Counted from the first letter of the stretch, positions 1-7,506 are shown. The stretch: DNA of 37,679 nt from Sphingobacteriaceae bacterium (GCA_035303785.1 DATGRI010000023.1:1-37679); one strand, 5' to 3'. Numbers and translations are program-made. Notes: generated from the sequence alone by a model not told the origin.

Positions 1-98
1 ACCAGCCGTACCATTAAGTGTCAACTGTCAAAACGCATGAGACCAGGTGGGTATTTCTTCCTGGCGGCAGGCTGGGAAGAAGGTCCGGAACCCATTGT
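1..98. other. Non-coding left edge upstream of the metG promoter
   Basis: No believable gene is seen here; the short open frames that cross it run on into the T-box leader. The only structure noted is a 7-bp inverted repeat, TTCTTCC at 55-61 and GGAAGAA at 75-81, lying just upstream of the -35 box. It has no T-run on either side, so it is not a convincing terminator and its role is unknown. Confidence 0.5.
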
Positions 99-127
99 TT
101 GACACCGGGTGGGGCCGTTGGTATATT
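99..127 (+). promoter_or_regulatory. SigA-type promoter of the metG T-box transcript
   Basis: A perfect -35 TTGACA (99-104) is followed after 17 bp by TATATT (122-127), with the extended -10 dinucleotide TG at 119-120. Transcription would start near 134, leaving about 400 nt of leader before metG. Spacing and hexamers match the vegetative consensus closely. Confidence 0.85.
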
Positions 128-164
128 CGGAACCAAACTGAAGGGTGACCGGGTTCACCTGCTT

Positions 165-518
165 TTTTGCCATGACGGGGAGGAGTATCACCCCGGCGCT
201 GGTTCCAGAGAGCCGGGACCGGCCCGCACAGGGGGTGGCCGGGCTGCAAGCCCGGTACCAGCGAGGGGTGGGAAGATGGCCCCTGAGCACCCGGCTGAAG
301 GTGCACGCAGGTCACGGGGCGCCGCCTGCCAGGCAGCGGCCCTCGGCGGCGGCATTGGGTAGGCCGGGCGGAGGCGCCCGTTAAAGCGCCGGGCATCCGG
401 CCGCACCCGCCGGCGGGCGGCGGGGCCGGATCCGCAGAGGCCGTCGGCGTGAGCCGCCGGCGAATTAGGGTGGTACCGCGAGCGATCCTCGCCCCTGGGG
501 CAGGGTCGTTTTTTATTT
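165..518 (+). ncRNA. T-box riboswitch leader (tRNA-Met sensing) of metG
   Basis: The T-box core AGGGTGGTACCGCG lies at 467-480. Stem I can be followed from the AGTA motif (184-187) through the distal-bulge GAGAGCC (208-214) and the apical CTGCAAG loop (244-250) to the specifier region GGAAGATGGC, where ATG at 276-278 is the likely specifier codon for methionine. The bulge TGGT (471-474) would pair with an ACCA 3' end, as expected for tRNA-Met with discriminator A. A competing terminator follows at 483-518. Known role of the class: uncharged tRNA stabilises the antiterminator and lets RNA polymerase continue into the synthetase gene. The codon assignment is read from sequence alignment by eye, not from a covariance model. 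Confidence 0.9.
483..518 (+). terminator. T-box intrinsic terminator before metG
   Basis: CGATCCT (483-489) can pair with AGGGTCG (502-508, one G-T pair), with GCCC/GGGC inside, followed by TTTTTT at 509-514. It overlaps the 3' half of the antiterminator, as T-box control requires. Confidence 0.8.
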
Positions 519-539
519 CACGGCGAGGTGGTGCATCGG

Positions 540-2132
540 GTGAGCGCCATACCAAGGAGAGGCACCTTCTACATTACGACGCCTATTTATTACCCCAACG
601 ACCGGCTGCACATCGGCCACACCTACACCACGGTGGCGGCCGATGCCTTGGCCCGTTACCATCGGCTCAAGGGCAACGACACGTGGTTCTTGACGGGGAC
701 CGACGAGCACGGCCAGAACGTGGAGCGGGCGGCCCGGCGGGCTGGGAAGGAGCCCCTGGAGTACATCGATCCCATCGTGGATTGGATCCAGCAGTTGTGG
801 GCCACCTTGGAAATCAGCTACGACGACTTCATCCGCACCACGCAGCCCCGGCACAAGAAGCGGGTGCAGCAGATTTTCCAGCAGCTTTACGACCAGGGGG
901 ACATCTACAAGGGCACCTACCGGGGCCTGTACTGCGTCCACTGCGAGGCCTTCTACCCCGAAGGGGAGCTGACGGAGGAAGGCCTCTGCCCGGTCCACGA
1001 AAAGCCGGTGGAATGGGTGGAGGAAGAAAGCTACTTCTTCCGCCTGTCCAAGTACGGCGATGCCCTGCTGCGGCATATCGAGGCCAATCCCGACTTCGTC
1101 CAGCCCGAAACCCGCCGCAATGAGGTGACCTCCTTCATCCGGCAGGGCCTGGAGGACCTGTCGGTGTCCAGGACCACCTTCAAGTGGGGCATTCCCGTGC
1201 CCTTCGACCCGGACCACGTAATCTACGTCTGGGTGGACGCCCTGGCCAACTACATCACCGCCTTGGGCTGGCCGGAGGTGGAGGGGGAGGGCGACGCCCA
1301 ACTGTACCGGCGCTTCTGGCCCGCCACCGTCCACCTGATCGGCAAGGACATCCTGCGCTTCCACGCCATCATCTGGCCCGCCCTGCTGCTGGCCCTGGGC
1401 CAGCCTTTGCCCAAGATGGTGTACGGCCACGGCTGGCTCCTCATCGGTGGCGGCAAGATCGGCAAGTCCCGGGCCGGGGGCCAGGTCATCGATCCCTTCG
1501 CCCTGGTGGAAAAGTATGGGGTGGACGCCGTGCGCTACTTCCTGCTGCGGGAGGTGCCCTTCGGCAACGACGGCACCTATTCCGAGGAGGCCCTGGTGAA
1601 GCGCATCAACTCCGATCTGGCCAACGACCTGGGCAACTTGGTGTGGCGCACCGCCTCCATGATCGAGCGGTTCGCCGGGGGCACGGTGCCGGCGCCGGTG
1701 GCCCAATACGACGACGGCATCCTGCGGGAGACGGCGGCCGGCGTCTTCCAGCGGGTGGAGGCGGCCCTGGACCGCCTGGAGCTGAACACGGCCCTGGAAG
1801 AATGCTGGACCTTGATCAAAGGCGCCAACAAGTACATCGACCAGCAGGCCCCTTGGGACTTGAACAAGCGGGGCGAGCGGGACCACCTCCATACCGTCCT
1901 GTACAACATCGCCGAGAGCATCCGCCTGGCGGGGGTCTTGCTCAGCCCCTTCCTGGTGAAGACGCCGGCCAAGTTGTGGGCCCAGATGGGCATTACGGTG
2001 GACGAGGTCCGGTGGGATGAGGACCAGCGGTGGGGCGGCCTGGCGCCGGGCAGCCGGGTGCACAAGGCGGAGCCTTTGTTCCCCCGCTTGGATCCCGACG
2101 AAGTGCTGGCGCCGTCGGGGGATGCCTCTTGA
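540..2132 (+). CDS. metG: Methionyl-tRNA synthetase
   Basis: Charges tRNA-Met with methionine in the cytoplasm. The class I catalytic domain carries HIGH (LHIGHTYTT), a zinc-knuckle region with a CxxC and a CPVH element like that of Thermus MetRS, and a KMSKS loop that reads GKIGKSRAGG, a variant two residues longer than usual. The anticodon-binding helical domain follows. At about 530 aa it lacks the C-terminal EMAP/Trbp111-like dimerisation domain found in Bacillus MetG. The frame is open from GTG 528, but GTG 540 is chosen because GAGGTG (525-530) sits nine bases before it and the protein then begins as in relatives, eight residues before TFYITTPIYY. A second, stronger SD-like AAGGAGAGG at 552-560 has no start codon after it. 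Expression is governed by the T-box leader. The stop codon overlaps the tatD start. Confidence 0.95.
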   Translation: MSAIPRRGTFYITTPIYYPNDRLHIGHTYTTVAADALARYHRLKGNDTWFLTGTDEHGQNVERAARRAGKEPLEYIDPIVDWIQQLWATLEISYDDFIRTTQPRHKKRVQQIFQQLYDQGDIYKGTYRGLYCVHCEAFYPEGELTEEGLCPVHEKPVEWVEEESYFFRLSKYGDALLRHIEANPDFVQPETRRNEVTSFIRQGLEDLSVSRTTFKWGIPVPFDPDHVIYVWVDALANYITALGWPEVEGEGDAQLYRRFWPATVHLIGKDILRFHAIIWPALLLALGQPLPKMVYGHGWLLIGGGKIGKSRAGGQVIDPFALVEKYGVDAVRYFLLREVPFGNDGTYSEEALVKRINSDLANDLGNLVWRTASMIERFAGGTVPAPVAQYDDGILRETAAGVFQRVEAALDRLELNTALEECWTLIKGANKYIDQQAPWDLNKRGERDHLHTVLYNIAESIRLAGVLLSPFLVKTPAKLWAQMGITVDEVRWDEDQRWGGLAPGSRVHKAEPLFPRLDPDEVLAPSGDAS

Positions 2133-2929
2133 CCTTTATCGACACCCACGCCCATCTGGACTCGGAGCAGTTCGCCGGCGATGTGGATCAGGTGGTGGCC
2201 CGGGCCCGGAAGGCGGGGGTGACGGGCATCATCAACATTGCCATCGATCCGACCCACATCGGCCCGGTGCTGGCCCTGGCCGAGAAATACGAGGGCTGCT
2301 GGGCCGTCGTGGGCATCCACCCCCATGCCTCGGGCCGGTGGCGGGACAAGCTGGACGAAGGCCTGGCCCAGGTAGAGGAAGCCCTGGCCCATGAGCGGGT
2401 GGTGGCGGTGGGGGAGATGGGCCTGGATTTCTACCGGGACTACGTGCCCCACCATATCCAGGAGGAAGTGTTCCGGGCCCAACTGCGGCTGGCGGCCCGG
2501 ATGGACATGCCCATCGTCATCCACAACCGCCAGGCCGATGAGCGCCTGCTGGCCGTTGTCGACGAAGAGCGGGCGGCGGGGCAGGGGCCCGAGACGGGGG
2601 TCATCCACTGCTTCAGCGGCGGCCCCGACTTCGCCCTGGAATGCGTCCGGCGGGGCTTTTACCTGGGCTTCGGCGGCGTCTTGACCTACCCAGCCGCTGA
2701 AGGGGTGCGGGAAGCGGCGGCGGCGGTGCCCTTGGACCGCATCTTGCTGGAGACCGACGCTCCCTACCTGGCTCCCCAATCCCGCCGGGGCAAGCGGAAC
2801 GAGCCGGCCTTCATGGTGGAGACGGCCCAAGTGCTGGCCCGGGTGCGGGGCCTGTCCCTCGAGGAAGTTGCCGACCGGACGACGGCCAACGCCCGGCGGC
2901 TGTTCGGCCTGCCCGGGAACGAATCATGA
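2129..2929 (+). CDS. tatD: TatD family metal-dependent deoxyribonuclease
   Basis: A TIM-barrel metal-dependent hydrolase of the TatD/YcfH family; members have 3'-5' DNase activity and quality-control roles. Metal-ligand motifs are all present: DTHAHLD at the N terminus, GEMGLDFYRD, the histidines of VIHNR and VIHCFSGG, and LLETDAPYL near the C terminus. The open frame begins at 2030, but the family starts a few residues before IDTHAH, so TTG 2129 is taken as start; it overlaps the metG TGA (TTGA) and has GGGGGAT about six bases upstream. That gives 266 aa, normal for the family. The stop overlaps the rsmA ATG by four bases, so metG-tatD-rsmA look translationally coupled. The rnmV gene that follows tatD in Bacillus is absent. 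Confidence 0.93.
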   Translation: MTFIDTHAHLDSEQFAGDVDQVVARARKAGVTGIINIAIDPTHIGPVLALAEKYEGCWAVVGIHPHASGRWRDKLDEGLAQVEEALAHERVVAVGEMGLDFYRDYVPHHIQEEVFRAQLRLAARMDMPIVIHNRQADERLLAVVDEERAAGQGPETGVIHCFSGGPDFALECVRRGFYLGFGGVLTYPAAEGVREAAAAVPLDRILLETDAPYLAPQSRRGKRNEPAFMVETAQVLARVRGLSLEEVADRTTANARRLFGLPGNES

Positions 2930-3837
2930 CCGGCCCAGGGGGGTCCCTGCAGGTGGACCCCGTCCGCCCCAGCCAACTGCGGGAACTGCTGGCCCGGGCG
3001 GGCATCCGGCCCCAGCGCCGCCTGGGCCAGAACTTCCTCATCGACGGCAACGTGCGGGACCGGATCATCGCCGCCGCCCGGCCTAGCCCCGAAGACGCCG
3101 TGTTCGAAGTAGGGCCGGGGGCGGGCGCCCTCACCCTGGCCTTGCTGGAGCGATGCGGCCTGGTGGTGGCGGTGGAAAAGGACCGGCGCCTGCTGGCGGT
3201 GCTGGCGGGCTTGGTGCCGCCCCAGGCCCCCGTGGAGCTCATCGAGGCCGACGCCTTGACCATCCCGTGGGCGGCGACGCTGCTGGAAGCGGCGGGGAGG
3301 CGGGGCCTGCAGCCGGAGCGGCTGCTCTTCGTGGCCAACCTGCCCTACAGCATAACGGGGCCGGCTCTGGTGCGCCTCCTGGCGGGGGAACGGCAGTTCA
3401 GCGGCGCCGTCATCATGGTGCAGAAAGAAGTAGGGGACCGGCTGACGGCGTCTCCGGCCACCAAGGATTACGGATCCCTGACGTTGCTGGCCCAGTATCA
3501 CGGTCATGTGGAAAAGCTGTTTACGGTGGCGCCGGGCAGCTTTTGGCCCCGGCCCGCCGTGGTGTCCATGGTGCTGCGCTTCACCCGGCGGGCGGACCCG
3601 CCGGCGACGGCCCCGGAGCAGGTGTTGTTCACCGTCATCCGGGCGGCCTTCGCCCAGCGGCGCAAGACGTTGCGCAATGCCCTGGCGGCGGGCTTGGGCC
3701 TGCCGGCGGATACGGTGGCGGCGGCGCTGGCAGCGGCGGGCGTCGACGGCTCCCGCCGGGGCGAAACCTTGACTTTGGCGGAATTTGACCGGGTGGCCCA
3801 GAGCCTGCCGGTGGAAGATATGCACAGAGAAGGATGA
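2926..3837 (+). CDS. rsmA: 16S rRNA (adenine1518/1519-N6) dimethyltransferase
   Basis: Dimethylates two adjacent adenines in the loop of 16S rRNA helix 45 late in small-subunit assembly; loss gives kasugamycin resistance in other bacteria. Seen: the RRLGQNFL motif, the SAM-binding loop VFEVGPGAGALT, the acidic residue of VVAVEKD, and the catalytic NLPY in VANLPYSIT, followed by the small helical C-terminal domain. At 303 aa it is slightly long because of about 15 extra N-terminal residues. The start ATG lies inside the tatD stop (ATGA) and its own stop overlaps the next gene in the same way, so all four genes form one operon under the metG T-box unless internal promoters exist. Confidence 0.95.
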   Translation: MTGPGGSLQVDPVRPSQLRELLARAGIRPQRRLGQNFLIDGNVRDRIIAAARPSPEDAVFEVGPGAGALTLALLERCGLVVAVEKDRRLLAVLAGLVPPQAPVELIEADALTIPWAATLLEAAGRRGLQPERLLFVANLPYSITGPALVRLLAGERQFSGAVIMVQKEVGDRLTASPATKDYGSLTLLAQYHGHVEKLFTVAPGSFWPRPAVVSMVLRFTRRADPPATAPEQVLFTVIRAAFAQRRKTLRNALAAGLGLPADTVAAALAAAGVDGSRRGETLTLAEFDRVAQSLPVEDMHREG

Positions 3838-4328
3838 GGGGCAGGGACCGGGGCGTGCCGGAATTCATCAGTCCAACCCGCGGCAGGCTCTCCTTCGAGG
3901 AGATGTTTGCCGACATAACCGCCTATATGAACGAGGAGCCCGAGGCCGAGTACAAGGTCATCATCGGCACCGACTCCCAGGCCCGGGACGAAACGGTCTT
4001 CGTCACCGCCGTCATCGTGCACCGGGTGGGCAAAGGCGCCCGCTACTACTACCAGAAGCAGCGGCGCCGGAAGATCGAAAGCCTGCGGCAGAAGATCCTA
4101 TTCGAAGCCTCCTTGAGCCTCAACCTGGCGGCCCGCCTGGTGGACCGCCTCACCTGGAACGGGAAGGTGGAGCCCAACGTGGAAATCCACCTGGACGTAG
4201 GCAGGGGCGGGGAAACCCGGGATTTAATCCGTGAAGTAGTAGGCATGGTTACCGGCAGCGGCTTTGACGCCAAAATTAAGCCGGAATCGTACGGTGCCAG
4301 CAAGGTGGCGGACAAGCATACCAAATAG
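3834..4328 (+). CDS. YkuK-like (DUF458) predicted RNase H-fold protein
   Basis: A 164-aa protein resembling the YkuK/DUF458 family, which has a predicted ribonuclease H-like fold. Visible landmarks are IIGTDSQ early in the domain, a long basic helix (YYYQKQRRRKIESLR), NVEIHLDVGRGGETRDL and a conserved C-terminal YGASKVADKHT. The acidic residues in GTDSQ and HLDVG could be the metal ligands of such a fold, but this is inference. No biochemical role is established. ATG 3834 overlaps the rsmA stop; GTG 3855 is a possible alternative start. In Bacillus this position between rsmA and veg holds yabG, the spore-coat protease, so the gene is a lineage-specific occupant. A perfect GACGGCC/GGCCGTC stem (4328-4345) sits on its 3' end but lacks a T-run. 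Confidence 0.7.
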   Translation: MRGRDRGVPEFISPTRGRLSFEEMFADITAYMNEEPEAEYKVIIGTDSQARDETVFVTAVIVHRVGKGARYYYQKQRRRKIESLRQKILFEASLSLNLAARLVDRLTWNGKVEPNVEIHLDVGRGGETRDLIREVVGMVTGSGFDAKIKPESYGASKVADKHTK

Positions 4329-4387
4329 ACGGCCGCCGGGCCGTCGGAGCCTGCTGCGACATTTTCCTGCCGCTTGCCCCTTTGGTC

Positions 4388-4417
4388 TTGACACAAATTT
4401 AAGGCCTCTGGTACAAT
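4388..4417 (+). promoter_or_regulatory. veg promoter P1 (SigA type)
   Basis: TTGACA (4388-4393), 18-bp spacer, TACAAT (4412-4417) preceded by TG at 4409-4410. The spacer, rich in A and T at its 5' end (AAATTTAAGGC), is almost the same as that of the map promoter on the other strand at 33487-33516. It is the distal member of a tandem pair. Confidence 0.85.
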
Positions 4418-4425
4418 CCATTTTT

Positions 4426-4455
4426 TTGACAAAGCGGCCTGGGGCATGCTATTAT
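4426..4455 (+). promoter_or_regulatory. veg promoter P2 (SigA type)
   Basis: A second consensus -35 TTGACA (4426-4431) is followed after 18 bp by TATTAT (4450-4455). It starts nine bases downstream of the P1 -10 box, giving a tandem arrangement that suggests very strong expression, as known for Bacillus veg. Confidence 0.75.
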
Positions 4456-4488
4456 TAGTTAGCAAAATGTCGTAAAGGTGGTGTGCCC

Positions 4489-4767
4489 GTGGCGGAAGGT
4501 CGCATGCTCTTGGCGCAAATTCGCGATGATGTGAAAGGGTATGTAGGCAGCCGGGTGCGTGTCAGGGCTAACAAGGGGCGCCGCCGGGTGGTGGAGCGGG
4601 AAGGCACCCTGGAGCGGGCTTACCCCAACTTGTTTGTGATCAAATTGGATGATGAACATCACGGGCGCCGTATTACATACACTTATGCCGACATCTTGAC
4701 CGAAACAGTGGAACTGACGGTAATGGACAACGACGGCAACAAGACTTTGGCCTACCAGGTCAGCTGA
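4489..4767 (+). CDS. veg: Veg protein (DUF1021), biofilm/sporulation-associated
   Basis: A small basic protein of the Veg family; Bacillus Veg is very highly transcribed and influences biofilm gene expression through SinR, while its molecular activity is not settled. Seen: the family core GYVGSRVRVRANKGRR followed by EREGTLERAYPNLFVI, an SH3/Sm-like beta barrel pattern, and YTYADILTETVEL. The frame is open from GTG 4483, but AAAGGTGG at 4475-4482 would overlap that codon, whereas GTG 4489 has proper spacing; the chosen product is 92 aa. It sits in the standard place between the rsmA group and ispE, with two strong promoters directly upstream. A 9-bp hairpin lies 32 bp after the stop. Confidence 0.9.
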   Translation: MAEGRMLLAQIRDDVKGYVGSRVRVRANKGRRRVVEREGTLERAYPNLFVIKLDDEHHGRRITYTYADILTETVELTVMDNDGNKTLAYQVS

Positions 4768-4799
4768 CCAGCCGGCCTCAATATTTCCTTGCAGTCCTC

Positions 4800-4821
4800 A
4801 GCGACCACGACGGTGGTCGCT
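4800..4821 (+). terminator. Hairpin between veg and ispE, possible attenuator
   Basis: AGCGACCAC and GTGGTCGCT form a perfect 9-bp stem with tetraloop GACG. Only a weak T-containing stretch (TGTTGCCTCTT) follows, so it is either a partial terminator that lowers veg read-through into ispE or an mRNA-stabilising 3' structure. Confidence 0.45.
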
Positions 4822-4854
4822 GTTGCCTCTTACAGGGAAGGGTCCCCAACGCCC

Positions 4855-5820
4855 ATGGCTAATGATTCCTTGGTCGTCAGCGCTCCCGCCAAATTGAATT
4901 TGTGCCTGGCTGTGCTGGGCCGGCGGCCCGACGGCATGCACGAACTGGACGGCGTCATGCACGGCCTGACCTTGGAGGATACGATCATCCTGCGCCCTGC
5001 CGCCGGCCTGTCCTTGACGGTGGTGGACCGGCGCCCGGGGGGCGGGGCGCCCGGCGTCGACGGGCGGGGCAGGCCGGCGCTCCAGAATGGGGAACTGCCG
5101 TCGGTGCCCCACGGGCCGGAGAACTTGGCCTGGCGGGCGGCCGCAGCCTTGCGCCGGGCGGCGGACGTCTCCGAGGGTGTCCACATCACCTTGATCAAGC
5201 GGATTCCCGCCGGGGCAGGCCTGGGAGGCGGCAGCGCCGACGCTGCGGCGGTCCTCCTGGGACTGAACCGCTTGTGGGGGCTGGGCCTTTCCCATGGGGA
5301 CCTGCACGCCTTGGCCTTGGGCCTGGGGGCCGACGTGCCCTTCGCCCTCCACAGCGGCGCCGCCCGGGCCCGGGGCGTGGGGGAGATCCTGGAGCCGCTG
5401 CCCACCCTGGCGGGCATGCCCGTGGTGCTCATACCCCAAACCTTCGGGGTTTCCACCGGCGAAATCTTTGCCCAATGGGCAAGCCGGGGAGACCAGGCCC
5501 CGCCGGGTCCGGCCGTGGCGACCATGGCTGAAGCCATGGGCCAAGGAGATTATCAGCGGGCGGCATCCTTGTGCGGCAATGTATTAATATCAATAACGGC
5601 CCGCCGCCATCCCCAGGTGCGGGCCGCCCTGGAAGACCTGGAGCGGTGGGAGCCCCTGGCGGCCGCCATGACGGGCACCGGGCCCACGGTGTTCGGGCTC
5701 TTCGCCCGCCGGCGGCAGGCCCGGGAGGCGGTCCGGGCCTTGCGGCAGCGCTGGCCCCTGGCCCGCCTGACCCATCTGCGCCACCGGGGGATCGGCCCGG
5801 CGACGGGAGCGACCCGTTAG
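4855..5820 (+). CDS. ispE: 4-diphosphocytidyl-2-C-methyl-D-erythritol kinase
   Basis: GHMP kinase that phosphorylates CDP-methylerythritol in the non-mevalonate isoprenoid pathway. Seen: the substrate motif PAKLNLCLAVLGRRPDGMH, the ATP-binding loop IPAGAGLGGGSADAAA, and the C-terminal MTGTGPTVFGLF glycine-rich motif. ATG 4855 is chosen over the longer open frame because the family begins just before the PAKLNL motif; it gives 321 aa, slightly long owing to an insert around residues 60-80. A stretch of codons unusual for this GC content (TTA, ATA, TCA, ATA) occurs at 5581-5598. It supplies precursors that the terpene synthase at 23845 would consume. The next gene follows after 28 bp. Confidence 0.93.
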   Translation: MANDSLVVSAPAKLNLCLAVLGRRPDGMHELDGVMHGLTLEDTIILRPAAGLSLTVVDRRPGGGAPGVDGRGRPALQNGELPSVPHGPENLAWRAAAALRRAADVSEGVHITLIKRIPAGAGLGGGSADAAAVLLGLNRLWGLGLSHGDLHALALGLGADVPFALHSGAARARGVGEILEPLPTLAGMPVVLIPQTFGVSTGEIFAQWASRGDQAPPGPAVATMAEAMGQGDYQRAASLCGNVLISITARRHPQVRAALEDLERWEPLAAAMTGTGPTVFGLFARRRQAREAVRALRQRWPLARLTHLRHRGIGPATGATR

Positions 5821-5848
5821 CCCCAGGCCGCCGAAGGAGGACCCAGCC

Positions 5849-6598
5849 ATGACCATCAGCGCCATAGTCCTGGCCGGCCGGAGCAACGACGGGGCCTTCC
5901 GGGAAGCCTACGCCGAAGAGGCCGAAGCCCTCATCCCCCTCCGGGGGCGACCCCTCATCGCCCCCATCCTGGATGCCCTGGCCGGTGTGGACGGCCTCCT
6001 GTCGGTTACGGTGGTGGCCCCGCCGGCGGTGGCAGAGGCCATCCGAGCCTGGGGCGCCCTGCGAGTGGACCCGGGCGACAGCCTGACGGGCAGCATCCGC
6101 CAGGGCTTGGCGGGGGCGGCCCATTCGGAGCGGGTGCTGTTTGTGGCCGGCGACGCCCCCTTGGTGACCACCGCCACGATAAACGCCTTCCTGTCGGCCT
6201 GTGCATCCATGACGGGCCAATTTTTCTACCCCATTGTCACCAAAGAATGCTATGAAGAGCGCTTCCCCGATTCCCACCGCACGTGGGTGCGTCTCAAGGA
6301 CGGCACCTTTACCGGCGGCAATATGTTTCTGGTGGACCGGGACGTGGTGGAGCCCGGCCTGGCGGTGGTGGACCGGCTCTACGCCGCCCGGAAAAACCCC
6401 TTGCGCATGCTGCAGATCATCCGACCGGCCTTGATCCTGAAACTGCTCCTGGGCCGGGTCGCGGTGCAGGAATTGGAGGAGCAGGTTTCCCGGCTGGTGG
6501 GCGCCCGGGGCCGGGCCGTCGTACTGGCCCACCCCGAGATCGCCCTGGACGTGGACCGGCCTGAAGACATCGCCTATGTCGAGGGCTTGCCCCTATGA
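5849..6598 (+). CDS. MobA-like NTP transferase domain protein
   Basis: A 249-aa nucleotidyltransferase-fold protein of the MobA/GlmU-N superfamily. Seen: an N-terminal AIVLAGRSN signature in place of the usual LAGGxGxRM, IPLRGRPLI, the metal-binding aspartate of FVAGDAPLV, a central FTGGNMFLV segment, and the C-terminal DVDRPEDIAYV typical of sugar- or cofactor-nucleotide transferases. The weakened glycine-rich loop (AGRSNDGAF) suggests a substrate different from that of MobA. The substrate is unknown. It is common between ispE and purR in Clostridia-type genomes. GAAGGAGG lies well placed before ATG 5849; the stop overlaps the purR start (ATGA), indicating coupling. Confidence 0.75.
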   Translation: MTISAIVLAGRSNDGAFREAYAEEAEALIPLRGRPLIAPILDALAGVDGLLSVTVVAPPAVAEAIRAWGALRVDPGDSLTGSIRQGLAGAAHSERVLFVAGDAPLVTTATINAFLSACASMTGQFFYPIVTKECYEERFPDSHRTWVRLKDGTFTGGNMFLVDRDVVEPGLAVVDRLYAARKNPLRMLQIIRPALILKLLLGRVAVQELEEQVSRLVGARGRAVVLAHPEIALDVDRPEDIAYVEGLPL

Positions 6599-7506
6599 AG
6601 GCCGAAGGACGGCGGCCCCGCCGCAGCCGGCGTATCGCAGCCATCGTCCGCACCTTGATGAGCAGGCCCGGGGAACTGCTGCCCCTGAGCCTTTTCACCG
6701 ATGAACTGGATGCCGCCAAGTCCACCATCAGCGAGGACTTGGCCTTGATCCGGGAGGCCCTGGCGGAAGCCGACATGGGGCAGGTGGAGACGGTGGCGGG
6801 CCCCGCCGGGGGCGTTCGGTACCGGCCCATCCACAGCCCCGCCTGGGTGGCCCGGCGCCTGGAGGAACTGGCGGCGCAGCTGGCCGACCCGGGCCGTATA
6901 CTGACGGGCGGCTTTCTCTACATCACCGATTTGGTCTTCGATCCCCGGCGGGCCCAGCAGCTGGGCGAGGTTTTCGCTTCGGTGTTTGCCCACGTGGAAT
7001 GCGACGCGGTGGTGACGGTGGAGACCAAGGGCATCCCCCTGGCCTTGATGACGGCCCGGGCCCTTGGCAAGCCCCTGGTCTCCTGCCGCCGGGACAGCCG
7101 GGCCACCGAAGGGACGTCCATCAGCATAAACTATGTGTCCGGCTCCCGCCGGCAAATCCAGACCATGTCCCTGCCCAAGCGGGCCCTGGCCCCCGACAGC
7201 AGGGTATTGCTGGTGGACGACTTCCTCCGGGGCGGCGGCACCTTGAAGGGTGTCCAGGAGCTGATGGGTGAGTTCGGGGCCCAGGTGGTGGGCACGGGGG
7301 TGCTCATCGCCATGGGCGAGCCCCGGGATAAACTGGTGGACGATTACTTGGCCCTCGTTCTGCTGGACGAAGTAGATGAGCAGGAGCGGCGGGTCGTGGT
7401 GCGCCCCAACGAGGCGGTCACCGCCCATATGATGGCGGGGCGGGCCGCGGCCTCGGCCCGGGAGCCGGGGGCGGGAGAGGAGTCGAAGGATGGACAGCGT
7501 CGTTGA
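6595..7506 (+). CDS. purR: Purine operon repressor PurR
   Basis: Gram-positive PurR: an N-terminal winged-helix domain (about residues 1-75; SRRIAAIVRTLM through STISEDLALIREAL) fused to a type I phosphoribosyltransferase-fold domain that binds PRPP and is not catalytic. The PRPP-binding motif VLLVDDFLRGGGT is clear. High PRPP releases the repressor from PurBox DNA in Bacillus. The 303-aa length is slightly above the usual 280 because of a charged C-terminal tail. ATG 6595 overlaps the preceding stop; the last 17 bases overlap the next gene. No PurBox was recognised upstream, so autoregulation cannot be claimed. prs, which makes PRPP, lies about 3 kb downstream. Confidence 0.95.
   Translation: MKAEGRRPRRSRRIAAIVRTLMSRPGELLPLSLFTDELDAAKSTISEDLALIREALAEADMGQVETVAGPAGGVRYRPIHSPAWVARRLEELAAQLADPGRILTGGFLYITDLVFDPRRAQQLGEVFASVFAHVECDAVVTVETKGIPLALMTARALGKPLVSCRRDSRATEGTSISINYVSGSRRQIQTMSLPKRALAPDSRVLLVDDFLRGGGTLKGVQELMGEFGAQVVGTGVLIAMGEPRDKLVDDYLALVLLDEVDEQERRVVVRPNEAVTAHMMAGRAAASAREPGAGEESKDGQRR

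Noticed and set aside
18-362. Open frame of 114 codons in the metG leader
   Set aside because: It covers the promoter and T-box stem I; the RNA elements explain the sequence and no SD is present.
513-2063. Long open frame on the minus strand opposite metG
   Set aside because: It lies exactly opposite a certain gene in a GC-rich genome where third-position G/C keeps antisense frames open; its composition is Gly/His/Gln-rich and it resembles no protein.
4328-4345. GACGGCC/GGCCGTC stem after the YkuK-like gene as a terminator
   Set aside because: The stem is perfect but no T tract follows within 15 bases; kept only as a remark in the gene entry.
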